A program made the translations under genes and the position numbers. A stretch of 64,000 nt of DNA from Chromobotia macracanthus (lineage: Eukaryota > Chordata > Actinopteri > Cypriniformes > Botiidae): the NCBI GenBank assembly GCA_036877525.1, contig JAZGTH010000066.1, positions 3,725,501 through 3,789,500 of the forward strand. Reading direction: 5' to 3'. A model generated the notes under the pieces. It did not search any database and was not told where the DNA came from. It was given only the letters and a program-made list of their open reading frames with translations. Positions 10,949 through 22,420 of this stretch are shown here, piece by piece. The stretch's first letter is position 1. The number at the start of each line of letters is the position of its first letter.

Positions 10949-12427
10949 ATGACCGTCGTGGCTGGTGACAACATGGATGAGACTTCTGCCGTTCCCGGAC
11001 ATCCTCAGGATACGTATCCCCCTGACCACGATGACCACGAATGCTGCGAGCGAGTGGTCATCAATATAGCCGGGCTGCGCTTCGAGACCCAGCTTAAAAC
11101 TCTCGCCCAGTTTCCCGAGACGCTGTTGGGTAACCCTAAGAAAAGGATGCGGTATTTTGATCCCCTGAGAAACGAGTACTTCTTTGACAGAAATCGTCCG
11201 AGCTTTGACGCCATCCTCTACTATTATCAGTCCAGTGGAAGATTGAGGAGGCCGGCGAACGTGCCGTTGGATATGTTCTCTGAAGAAATTAAGTTCTATG
11301 AACTTGGTGTGGAGGCGATGGAGAAGTTCCGCGAAGACGAGGGATTCATCCGAGAGGAAGAACGACCTTTGCCGGAGCGTGAGTTTCAGCGACAAATCTG
11401 GCTTCTGTTCGAGCATCCCGAGAGTTCAGGGCCGGCCAGAGGAATTGCTATTGTTTCTGTTATGGTCATTTTAATTTCCATTGTCATTTTCTGTTTGGAG
11501 ACCTTACCTGAACTGAAAGAGGACCCAGAAGGACGGATAAAAACTATAGGCAACAGCACTTTCTACTACAAACCAAACATCTTGATCGACCCGTTCTTCA
11601 TCGTAGAGACCCTCTGTATAATCTGGTTCTCCTTTGAACTAATAGTGCGGTTCTTTGCGTGCCCGAGTAAGGCTGCCTTCTTTAAAAACATGATGAATAC
11701 CATTGACATCGTGGCCATCATCCCCTATTTCATTACACTGGGCACCGAATTAGCAGAAGACCCAGATGGGAAGGAAGGAAAAGGGGAGCAGGCAACATCT
11801 CTGGCCATCCTCAGGGTGATTCGTCTGGTCAGGGTGTTTCGAATCTTCAAGCTGTCCAGGCACTCCAAGGGCCTTCAGATATTAGGTCAAACCCTAAAAG
11901 CCAGTATGCGAGAGCTTGGATTGCTAATTTTCTTCCTCTTCATCGGTGTCATATTGTTCTCTAGCGCTGTGTATTTCGCAGAAGCTGAAGAGAAGGAGTC
12001 GTATTTCAGCAGCATCCCGGACGCCTTCTGGTGGGCTGTTGTGTCGATGACTACTGTGGGCTATGGGGACATGGTGCCTGTGACAATAGGGGGCAAGATC
12101 GTGGGTTCCCTGTGTGCCATCGCCGGTGTGCTGACCATTGCCCTTCCTGTGCCTGTCATTGTCTCCAACTTTAACTATTTCTATCACAGAGAAACCGAAG
12201 GAGAGGAGCAGGCGCAGCTTCTCAACGTGAGCAATCCCAACATCGCGTCCGATTCCAACTCCAGTCGCCGCAGCTCCTCCACCGTCAGCAAGTCTGAGTA
12301 CATGGAGATAGATGGAGACATAAACAACAGCATTGACAACTTCAGAGAGGCCAACCTGAGAACTGGAAACTGCACTATCACTAATCAGAACTGTGTTAAC
12401 AAAAGTAAGCTGCTAACGGATGTCTAG
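10949..12427 (+). CDS. kcna1: Kv1-family voltage-gated potassium channel, Kv1.1 type
   Basis: A single-exon frame of 492 aa encodes a Kv1.1 subunit, a low-threshold potassium channel of axons and neurons. Seen: T1 domain (about 33-130); S1 about 165-186; glycosylation sequon N202; S4 voltage sensor (RVIRLVRVFRIFK, 289-301); filter TTVGYGD (368-374); S6 with PVP (400-402). The N-terminus (MTVVAGDNMDE) and the C-terminus (SKSEYMEI, then NCVNKSKLLTDV) match Kv1.1, not Kv1.2. The last four residues LTDV fit a PDZ ligand. Position 376 just after the filter is Val, whereas mammalian Kv1.1 has Tyr there. The ATG lies one base after a good acceptor (polypyrimidine-poor, ...acctgcag at 10940-10947), suggesting an intron in the 5' UTR. 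It stands 4.4 kb downstream of kcna6 in the same orientation. Confidence 0.95.
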   Translation: MTVVAGDNMDETSAVPGHPQDTYPPDHDDHECCERVVINIAGLRFETQLKTLAQFPETLLGNPKKRMRYFDPLRNEYFFDRNRPSFDAILYYYQSSGRLRRPANVPLDMFSEEIKFYELGVEAMEKFREDEGFIREEERPLPEREFQRQIWLLFEHPESSGPARGIAIVSVMVILISIVIFCLETLPELKEDPEGRIKTIGNSTFYYKPNILIDPFFIVETLCIIWFSFELIVRFFACPSKAAFFKNMMNTIDIVAIIPYFITLGTELAEDPDGKEGKGEQATSLAILRVIRLVRVFRIFKLSRHSKGLQILGQTLKASMRELGLLIFFLFIGVILFSSAVYFAEAEEKESYFSSIPDAFWWAVVSMTTVGYGDMVPVTIGGKIVGSLCAIAGVLTIALPVPVIVSNFNYFYHRETEGEEQAQLLNVSNPNIASDSNSSRRSSSTVSKSEYMEIDGDINNSIDNFREANLRTGNCTITNQNCVNKSKLLTDV

Positions 12428-15240
12428 ATCTTAGTATGGGAGCGTGGGACAGTAGAAAATTCAGTCACATATGAATGCTTATCTTACCTCCTTTTGTCAG
12501 CCTTTGCAACGTGAAAATCTCTACAATGCAGATGAAAGCAAAATAATAGACCAAAACATATATAACTGCAGAAAAACATGCAGATCATGCATTATATAGT
12601 TAGTCAAATACATCTTCAAAAAGGATGATTCATGTTCTAAAAAAAACAATGTACAACCAAAAACGCACACTTAGCTAATGTTCACAGGCTTTGAAGGTTT
12701 CATGATGGTTGCTCCAATGTTGCAACTCTCCTTATAAAAACATCATGCATGAACTGCAGATTACATTTCAAAGAGCTGCACGCTGCATCTGGAAAAGCGC
12801 ATTGAAAACGTGCAGGGACAGATCTGCAGCGTTTGGTGGTCTTCCCTACAGCGTACAGGATCCAACCGACCAGCAAAGCACCTTAAATGAACAAAACGTA
12901 TCTTCTGCTGGGATGCTGTGGGTGGCAAGAATCATCACCCTATGGACATCTGCATTGCTGCTATTTTCCAGCAGTTGCTGTAATTTAGATATCACCAAGT
13001 GATCGATTGCCATGCCCTTTAGATATAAGACAGCACAATGCCGCAAGATGAGCCTCATATAGCTAAGCATGTTTAGATTATGCTCATTTTGATATTGGCA
13101 TGCCTGACACATTACCTCATGACAACAGGATATTCGTTCCTATTTTTCGTTTCGTTTTCCTCATCACCCCCTCCTTCCCCTCCATCTATACCCCCTCATT
13201 CGTTGCCATGAAACTGCACTAGTGTATCATGATTTGAAATGTTTATTATTTACGTGTATTTAAAGACTGAATGTTTAATCTTACGGGAAACAGAATCCTA
13301 ATGATATCACAGCATGTCAAGAACCTGCATTATGGCCTAATCAACTAAGGTACTGTGTATCCTAGTATATTTAATGCATGACATCGGTATAACTCAGCTT
13401 GTTGCAGTTAAGAGACCTCGTAAGGGTGTCATTGTTACAATCAGGGAAACTAGGAGATTCCTGACTTTCTGAAATGTGACAAAATATATATGCAAGACCC
13501 AATGCTGGGATGCAAACTTTTTAATCGAAAACATAGTCAAAGACACAGAAAAAAGCTATAGATACTATCAAAATGCATATAATCATACTCTAAGCACACC
13601 TGTTTAAAATTACTGTAACTTTAATAGTAAAACGCATGGGCATTCTCTCGAAAAAACGATAGGCGATTATACTTCATGCTTCCATTTTGCAATTAAATTT
13701 AGTACATGGATTTCAAACATCAGAAATCGCTTCATTTATCTTAGCAGGATGCAAACGAAAACACGGCAGAGTTACTCATATTAGTTGCTAGTGCCTTCGC
13801 CTCCCCTCAGCAACCAGACAGATGAAAAGTGCCTCGGTAAGTGTAAGGCACACAAGGGGACTGTCGCAATGTATGTTGAGGCCGGGCGTCACAGTGTAAA
13901 CAGAGTACGTTTCATTTTCGTTTCGTTTGTTTGCTTGAATCCTGGTTATCAGGCACACGATCAACCTTTTCTGTGTTTTCATGCACTACGGCCAGTGAAA
14001 GAGCTTGAATATAAAATCAGACATTGGAAAAAGTTCGTGCGATGGAGCCTTTTAGAGTTTCCAATCTGCCTTTGTGGTTTAATTATATTGTGCCATAATA
14101 AAGAGTTTACCTCAGTGAGGTTACCGCACAGCCCACTGCAGAGCAGAGCAGAACAGCCTGTGAAGTGTGATACATTACAAATTAGACGTTTATCCCAGAA
14201 TTGGCCTTTTTGGAGCACTTAAAACAAATGCAACAATGCAACCACCCGCTGCCCCTCAGATCGGTAAAAATGCTAAAGCACAATCAGCAGTCAATTCAGT
14301 TTTTGTTACCAACAGTCCCTGGTTGAGACCGACAGATCTTGACACAACAGCACAGATTTTATTATACCACAGGGTATATCATAGTAAATTAGAGTTTATA
14401 GAGTTTAAATGACTTATGTCAAGCAGTGGTATCTTAGATTTAGGCTGTGTTAGGCCCTCACCCTTTTTGGCATAGTTGTCAGTAGGTCCTTTCCTTACCA
14501 GTGCTTTACGTAGCACATTGGTGATTAACCCGATTTAATGCAGGCTTCATTTAATTTAGAAACATAACTGATGAGTATTGATGGATTAACATTAATGGAA
14601 AACCTGTGCTGACAGTTTACGTTGATGTTAATGTGAACTGATTGAGGCAATCTGATGTAAAAGGCTCCTTCATTTTTATTTCATTAAACGGGACGTCGAA
14701 GAACGTTTGTAATTTCTTTGATGATAAACAATGACTTTAAAACGGTGATGATTAAATTTGGTTGTTTCAGGGTGAACAGTAACTAGTTTGCCAGACCGGC
14801 CGTAAACAAAGACAAGTTGGTCATGTGACATTTATTGATATTTGAGGTTGATTGTAAACAAAGAGGAGTATTTCAGGCAAAGAGCAGTATTTCATATTTG
14901 ATTTTTTTGAATCACTGGTATGAGTTAAATCATCTCTGTTTTGTGCCAGAAAGAACTGTTCAGGGTTTTTTTAACCAGTTTTTCTTTATAATTGCTTGCT
15001 TCATTTTTAATGCAAACTTTGCAGAATAAATAAATGGGACTAGAGAACAAAAATCAATTGAATAAAGTTTAGAATATGAAATGTACATGCGTAAAAAGAC
15101 TGATGAACCTTGAAACGTGCTTTATTGTATCATAACAATTGATCAATAATTTAACATGATAAATGAATAACAACAAAAAATAAACAGTTTAACATGGGGC
15201 ATGTGGCAAATGGTGATCAAACCCTGGTGCTATGCATAAT

Positions 15241-15317
<77 letters not shown>

Positions 15318-16900
15318 ACTACACCAATGAATCAAAGCAATAGGGTATTACAGGACTGTCAATTTTGATGTAACATATACTGAACCAAGGGCTGTGGAAC
15401 GTTCTAGAGACGAACAGGAATATAATTCTGTTATCATGAAAGAAGTATTTTAATATCCACCAATGAACAGTAGTTGTTGTAGTGCAAAATTCATAATTGT
15501 ATTTTGTGTAGAGATTAATACAAAGCAAAGCATTACAGACAGGTGTTGTCCACTCCCCATAAATGAAATGATGCTTTTAGAAGTTTGCTTTTGTCTCTAA
15601 TCTGAGGTGAATATTGTTTATGGACATACAATGAATAATAGCTGGAGAGGCAGGTCTCAGATCAGTCTGACACCTGAACTCTAGGTGTAAATTATACCGT
15701 GCTTATGTATCACCATGATTTAAAGTTGTTTGTTATGTGTAAATTTGCATTTTGCAGTTTTTTTAACAACATTGAAATCCAACTTTATTTCAAAAAGGGA
15801 TATGAAATACACTGCAGTTGAATAAAAAGTGATACAGTGTTTTAAAAGACGCCTCGAGAGAGTGTTATGTCATCATACATATAACAAAGTTACTTGTAAA
15901 AACAAGTTATCAGAAATGGAGGGATTGTAGTTTCAATGTTCCCGGGTTGTGGCCTTTTGGAGGATGTTGCGAACACTTATTTTTCTTCACCTGCGTGGCC
16001 TCGTCCAGCTTTATTTTCATGTCAAATCCATGTGGCACTATAGATAACTGTGCTATAAAGAACCCATGCCCTCAATTAAACCACAGCAGACTCACAAGTG
16101 GGTCCATAAGACAAGCCATTACAAATATATAGAAAGATTATAGCTTGTATTATTGATATCATGAAATAAATCAAATAAATGGCATTAGCATCGGAAAATG
16201 TACTGTACCTTGTACTTTTTTGTAATAATCAACCACCATACCGAACCAAAACTCAACAGCAACCCAGTAATCGCAAAAAACTGCATGGTGTATGAAAGAC
16301 TGCATGAGCTTAGCCTTTCAAAACTGAGAATCAGCTGTATTCTGGTTGCATCATTACAAAGCCCTTGCTGTCATTTTTTCCCAAAGCCATGTTCATTATT
16401 TATACGGCACTGTTATTTCTGTTTCCTTTTGGTTGGGAAAAGTTATTAATCTGTAAAACTCCACTGAACACTGAACTGTTTTGAGTTTGTTTGTTTGTTT
16501 GTTTGTTTGTTTGTTTGTGATTTCCTGTTTGCTTTCAGAATACAGAATTATTAAATGTCATGCTAGCGATGTATTTGACGAAACATGAAATCTCACCACT
16601 AACAATCCAGGATTGCCAAAATACAGCCAAAATAAAATGTTGACCATCTCAGCTACATGTTTTGTTACATAAGTAACGGCTTCATGTAAATGTTTGTTCC
16701 ATGTACATTTGGTCAAATTTTTCATGTTGTCTTAATGTGTTTCTGTATGTTTTGTGTCTTCGTTCTGCTAAATTACGATACAACGTTTTATTTTGTTGTA
16801 CATTAAAGTCATGGTCTGTGATCTATGCAAGGGTTCTTTTGTTTATTATGTCAAATATGATTTGATCATACATCAAACTTAATAAATTTTTAATTATCAG
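12428..16900 (+). other. AT-rich region after kcna1, probable long 3' UTR plus spacer
   Basis: No convincing coding sequence in 4.5 kb. Several AATAAA or ATTAAA signals occur, for example around 16804-16809 and 16880-16885. Mammalian KCNA1 has a multi-kilobase 3' UTR, so much of this may be untranslated exon; that is inference. It also contains an (AT)n run at 15243-15312 and a (TTTG)n run near 16482-16518. Confidence 0.35.
15243..15312. repeat. (AT)n microsatellite
   Basis: About 70 bp of uninterrupted AT dinucleotides. Confidence 0.95.
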
Positions 16901-18600
16901 CTGTTTTTGGAGATTTATTGCTGAGAGATGTGAGGGTTGCAGTACATTTGAAACCATTTAGCGTTGATAATGTACTCTCTGTGAATACAGTATATTTTGG
17001 TTACTCATGCCTGCATGAGCATTTTTGTTATGAGAAGTATTTGATGTTATGTAAACTATTATCTAACAAAAAAGTTTTGAACTTTGTAATGGTGATTTTG
17101 ACCACTTTAGAACTGATAACTAAAAGCAAATAATTTATCCCATTTTTACATTTTTAAGAGCTGTTTTGTATCTTCTTCATGAAAAGTGCCATAATCATTA
17201 ACAACATTGATTCTCTTATTAACTAATATAAGCGCTGCGGTGTTATCTTTAATTTATGCATTTTGTTGAGCTGCCTGTGTGGTTATGTGTGCCATAACAA
17301 AACGCTCAAAGTCGTCTTGTACGCTAAACAAAACATGACAACAAAAGGAAGTGAATGGGCCGTTTACAAAGCCAATAAGATCTTTATCTCCTGCTTTCAA
17401 GGATCCCACCTCAGTTCTTTCTAACCAGGCACATTTTTGTCCTTTGAGTTTTTTGTGCAAACACTGAAAACATGATATTGGAGAGCCTTGTGCATGGAAG
17501 TACCCTTCCTCTCTCATCCTCTGCATTGCCCTCTGGAGCTGCTGCAATCCACTGCAGGCTGGAGCTGAGCTGGGGTGGGGTGAGCTGGCATCCGGCCCAG
17601 TGCAGTTCCTGAGGCAGAATATTACACTGGAGAAGGGCATGAGCTCCAGGTTCCTCTGCCTCTCTGTTCTGGTTTAGTCTGGCCGACCACGATTTCCATT
17701 AAGTAACAAAAATGTTACAAATATTACACATGTCCAGTTTTTTAGACGTTTTAACACTATTGCTTAGTTAAAACAATGTTATTCAAACGTTTTTTAATTC
17801 TGTAATGTTTTTAAAACGTTCCACTCACTACTTAAAAATGACATTTTTGATATATATGATATATAACATTAAAAAAGTTTTGCTAATGTTGCTGCAAGAA
17901 CGTTTTGATAACTTTGAAAGAACCTTAGCCAGCAATCAGAAACTTACACTGTTAGATGGAGTGTCCTACCCAGCATGACAGTGAACTCTCATTTTCACTA
18001 ATTATTGTTAGAATCGTATGATTGCATGATTAAAACCACAACACAATCTCCTTAACTTTCCTCAATTCTTCCCAAAACGGTAAGTTTATAATAATGATTT
18101 ATAATTTGATCTGTCGGGTCCTATTTTTTTGGGAAATGTCTGTCTGTTTAGAATTTACATTAAAAATCACTCCGCAAATACCCTGCAGTTTTATATTTCC
18201 AACAGAGGTGGTGGTAGAGAAGCAGAAGTTATGGATTGCAGCTTTAAATGGCTCACAGGAGTTCTTCAGTGGCCCAGATGTGCCATGATGGAGTTAAAAC
18301 TCTGCCTTGCAATTACCAGCGGCATCTGCGTAATCTGCCTGCTGTCTGCTGCTCTGATTTGAAGATCGCAAAAACAGACCGCCCTAATGGAGGCCCTGAG
18401 TTACATGTTATCTGGGGTCAGACAAGGTTGTTGGCCTGAATACAAACTCAGTCTCCTTAGATCATTTAGAGAATAAACATTTTAAGGGCACTTTGCCGGG
18501 TTGAAATGGTTATTAAACCAGTGCATTTTTTAGTATTTTGTTGACAATTTTAAGAGTAATCTTTTGATTACGATTTATATACGTAATAAAAAAACAATAA
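16900..18600. other. Spacer with dispersed repeat fragments
   Basis: No supported gene. It holds a degenerate copy of the CAGCTAAC MITE family (about 17691-17940). At about 18080-18290 there is a second dispersed element also found near 50023-50190; shared words include TAATAATGATTTATAAT, CCTGCAGTTTTAT and CAGAGGTGG, then GATTGCAG-TTTAA. Confidence 0.5.
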
Positions 18601-18618
18601 AGACATTATAACACAGAT

Positions 18619-18700
18619 ATATAATATAATATAATATAATATAATATAATATAATATAATATAATATAATATAATATAATATAATATAATATAATATTAT
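18619..18700. repeat. (TATAA)n pentanucleotide microsatellite
   Basis: About 16 tandem copies of a 5-bp TATAA unit. A short CA repeat follows at 18774-18790. Confidence 0.95.
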
Positions 18701-19860
18701 AATATGGTAAATTATTGCAAAAGTGATATACTGCAGGCAAATATTGATGATGCGTGATTTGTGATTTAATCCTGCACACACACACACACAGATGTAAATA
18801 CTCATGAATCAGATGGAAAGCCAGTGTAATGGGACCCTGCATTTCTCTGAGTCAGGCTTCTGGCTCCCCGCTGCCAGTTACTCCCTTAAAGATGGAATCT
18901 CAACCTGCTCAGCTCAACACAATGAATCTCACCTATCGTGTTGTCATCATGCAACGCATTTCTGTTGCTGTTCTTATGGTGACCGAAGTCATTTCAAATC
19001 CGTCCCAGGTTCGAATGAACATCCAATGCACATCCAATGCACAATGCGACTCTTGCGTGTGTCACGTGATCCGGTTACCTGATAAAGCATTTCCCCCCCT
19101 CTGTGCCCAACGCAGTGCTGCTCTGAAATCAGATGGTCGCGTTGGACTGAGTAATGCGGATATTAATGCGTGCATCCATCTATGCATCCCTTCATTCAGT
19201 CTGCGCCTCTCCTTTGCCTCACTTTATGGCTTTCTTCCTCTTCACATTATCTCTATAATGCTGCCGTCAGCCGTGTTTAATAATTAAAGGCATGACCATC
19301 TCTCTGTCCATCTTATGTAAACTATGCAGAGTGTTCTTTGTCAAACGGAGGCCTGTAAATGAATGCTGTACTGTATGGATGGCTAATAGCCCTGTACATA
19401 TGTGTTACATGTATGTTCTGGAAGAAAAAAACAGCCTGTTTTGGAAGAGAAAAGCTTTGTGTTCTTATAACTTGTTGTGCAGTATCATATGTTTATTTAA
19501 AATGTATTTTTATTTTATCTTATGCATAGTACAGCTCATGTGTGTATACTGTAAGTCAACACATAATGTGTTAATTCTGTCTTTACATTGGTTTAATAAA
19601 TCGCAGTGTTGCATTGGTTGACCTCGCTGTTCCCAGAATACAGATCTCTCCTTACAGCTGTGTCAGCCTGCGGCAGTGTGGACGTGAGACTGTGAATCAT
19701 CATCCATCACTATACATACACAATACAGCTGAGACTGGCATTTAAGTACCATCAACCTCAGTTTGTGAGGATCATCGTTTTATTGGTAATGTGATAATGT
19801 CAGTGCACAAAGCCTAAATGTGTTATTCACTGTTATGCCTGGTGATACAAGCACAGTGAT

Positions 19861-20257
19861 GTAAAGTAAGTAGTGTAAATGATGTAAAGTGTAAAGTGAC
19901 TAAATTATGTAAAGTGTAAAGTGACTAGTGTAAATGATGTAAAGTGTAAAGTGACTAAATGATGTAAAGTTTAAAGCAGTGTAAATAATGTAAAGTAACT
20001 AGTGTAAATGATGTAAAGTGACTAAATGATGTAAAGCTTAAAGTAAGTAGTGTAAATGATGTAAAGTGTAAAGTGACTAGTGTAGATGATGTAAAGTGTA
20101 AAGTTACTAAATGATATAAAGTGTAAAGTGACTAAATAATGTAAAGTGTAAAGTGACTAGTGTAAATGATGTAAAAGGTAAAGTGACTAAATAATGTAAA
20201 GTGTAAAGTTACTAAATGATGTAAAGTGTAAAGTGACTAGTGTAGATGATGTAAAGT
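19861..20257. repeat. Degenerate tandem array of GTAAA-rich words
   Basis: The region is built from repeated AAATGATGTAAAGTG, TAAAGTGACTA and AGTGTAAATGATG words in variable order, about 400 bp in all. It is an imperfect minisatellite of roughly 14- to 28-bp units, flanked by unique sequence. Confidence 0.85.
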
Positions 20258-20486
20258 CTTTCAAATTTCCATTTGTCTCCAATTAATTTCTTTCCTTTGC
20301 TCTCAGGATTACTGAAACTCCATCCTTTGGACCATGATTTGCCTGCTCAGTTTATGACTTATGACTTGAGCAGCATTAAAGTCATTCTACTTATGATTGT
20401 TATGCACATCATCAACGGTACCTTTCAGCTGATTTCAGACAGTTTACACCTTTCAAATGTCCTTGATTCTGCTATATGAAGGGTGT

Positions 20487-20640
20487 TCTTGCAGCTCAAT
20501 TGGTAGAACATTGCATTAGCAATGCAAAGTTTGTGGGTTTGATTCCAGAGTGCAGATGTATTGATAAAAAATGTATACCTTAAATGCAGTTTAAGTTGCT
20601 TTTTGGATAAAAGCGTCTGCCAAATGCATAAATGTAAATG
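20487..20640 (+). mobile_element. tRNA-derived SINE
   Basis: The head resembles a tRNA gene: a box A-like GCAGCTCAATTGG (20491-20503), a stem-loop like an Ala(AGC) anticodon arm (TTGCATTAGCAATGCAA), and a box B-like GGTTTGATTCC (20536-20546). It then continues into a body and the tail GGATAAAAGCGTCTGCCAAA followed by ATAAATG words, common in teleost SINEs. The tRNA fold is imperfect and the tail is wrong for a tRNA, so this is a retroposon and not a functional tRNA gene. Confidence 0.8.
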
Positions 20641-21532
20641 CAAAACAGCTCGTGCATAAGGAAGGATAATTTTAGTCTCCTGTGAAAACAATTTGCTGAG
20701 TTATTGCACAGAAACACACTGGTTGCGTATGTTTCTGAGTTTTCTCCATGCTTCTCTGTTGCTTCAGGAGAATTTGAAGATGACAAATGAGAGTTATTTT
20801 CCTTTTTAAGCTCTCCCTGTCCTCTCTTGCACTCTCTCTCTCTTTTTCTCTCCATCATTCTCTCAAGAGCAGTCAAGGACAGTTAGGTCAGAAAGGCTCA
20901 GCAGCTCACGGCAGGCTTATGCAGTCCTCCATGAAGCAGAGAATTCAGCAGTTACAGCACCTGCGTGACAGTGAGGAGGAGTGTGTGTTTGTGTGTGTGT
21001 GCAGGAGAGCTGCCTGCTGCAAAGAATGAGTCTCACTCATTTACCATTACTAACAGTGCTGCCAATGGAATAATTTAACAATATAACCAAAGAAAACATC
21101 CTTTATTTAGAAAATAGTTCATTTTCTGAAAACACAATTTTTCAAACATATATTAACATATTGTACTGAAGAACACAGCAATATATTGATTAAGAAATTA
21201 TTTTTTTTGCATTGCATTCTTTGGAAAAAACTGCAAACAAGCATCATATGTGTCAATGTGATGGTCCAAAAGGTACAAACAGAAAACATCACTTTATGTG
21301 TACGTCACATTCATGCCACGAATACAATAAGCACTCAGGGATCTTTAGTCTGTTCAATGTCAGTGCAACGGCATAAAGGAGACTCACTGCAGCGTGGTGC
21401 AATGTGTGCAGGTGTAACATATGCAGTAGTTGCAATATATATGTGCAAAAAAATCTATTGCTTGCGGCATTAAAATGAATTGTGGTATACGCATGTGTAT
21501 TGTTGGTTGCAGTAGTGATAAAGAACTTTGGA

Positions 21533-21733
<201 letters not shown>

Positions 21734-22420
21734 TATTGTGGTGCTGACTCACTGTCACTGGCCCAGAATATGCCGTCTGTCTGCATTATAGCCAGCTCAC
21801 CTTCTCACCAATGAATGCCGCCTCAGCACCCGAATAAAAGCTCAGGGGCCCTGAGAGCGAACGATATGTTAAAATCAGATCATTGCAATATAAGATGAAG
21901 ACTATCAGCCCATATCAGTGACAGGTTATTGGACAAAGACTAATGTGTTAAACACCTGAGACGAATGTGAATGTCTTACATCACATATTTATCATTCTGG
22001 CAGAGGAAAATGTGTGTGTGTGTGTGTACATATTAATGCATTTGAATATAGTAACGATTATTGCTATATGGACAGAAATATGAAAAAGTGGGCTGGTGAT
22101 CTACATGATATCTTGTGGTGGACTTCTCACATGCAGATGACATTTGATGAAATGATTCATTATTATGATTATTATTCACAAAACAGTTGGACGAGTTGTG
22201 TGGCTGCTGCCATCTTGTGGAACAGAATTAACAGAATGAACAGAATGAACAGAATTGTCATTTTGGTTGAATATTAATTTATACTGAACTGATCTTATGA
22301 CATAATTATCGATCAGCCATTTTTGCTCCCGCCAAATTATATGAGTTAATATAACAGTATAAAAAACGGTTTAAAACTCTTTAACACAATCCTCTCAGCA
22401 CAATGTCAGTCATTTATGTA

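Noticed and set aside
17254..17640. Minus-strand frame of 128 codons
   Set aside because: No recognised domain, no splice partners or promoter, and adjacent to a transposon fragment; likely chance.
20487..20563. Possible tRNA-Ala(AGC) gene
   Set aside because: The acceptor stem does not pair well and the sequence continues into a typical SINE body and tail.
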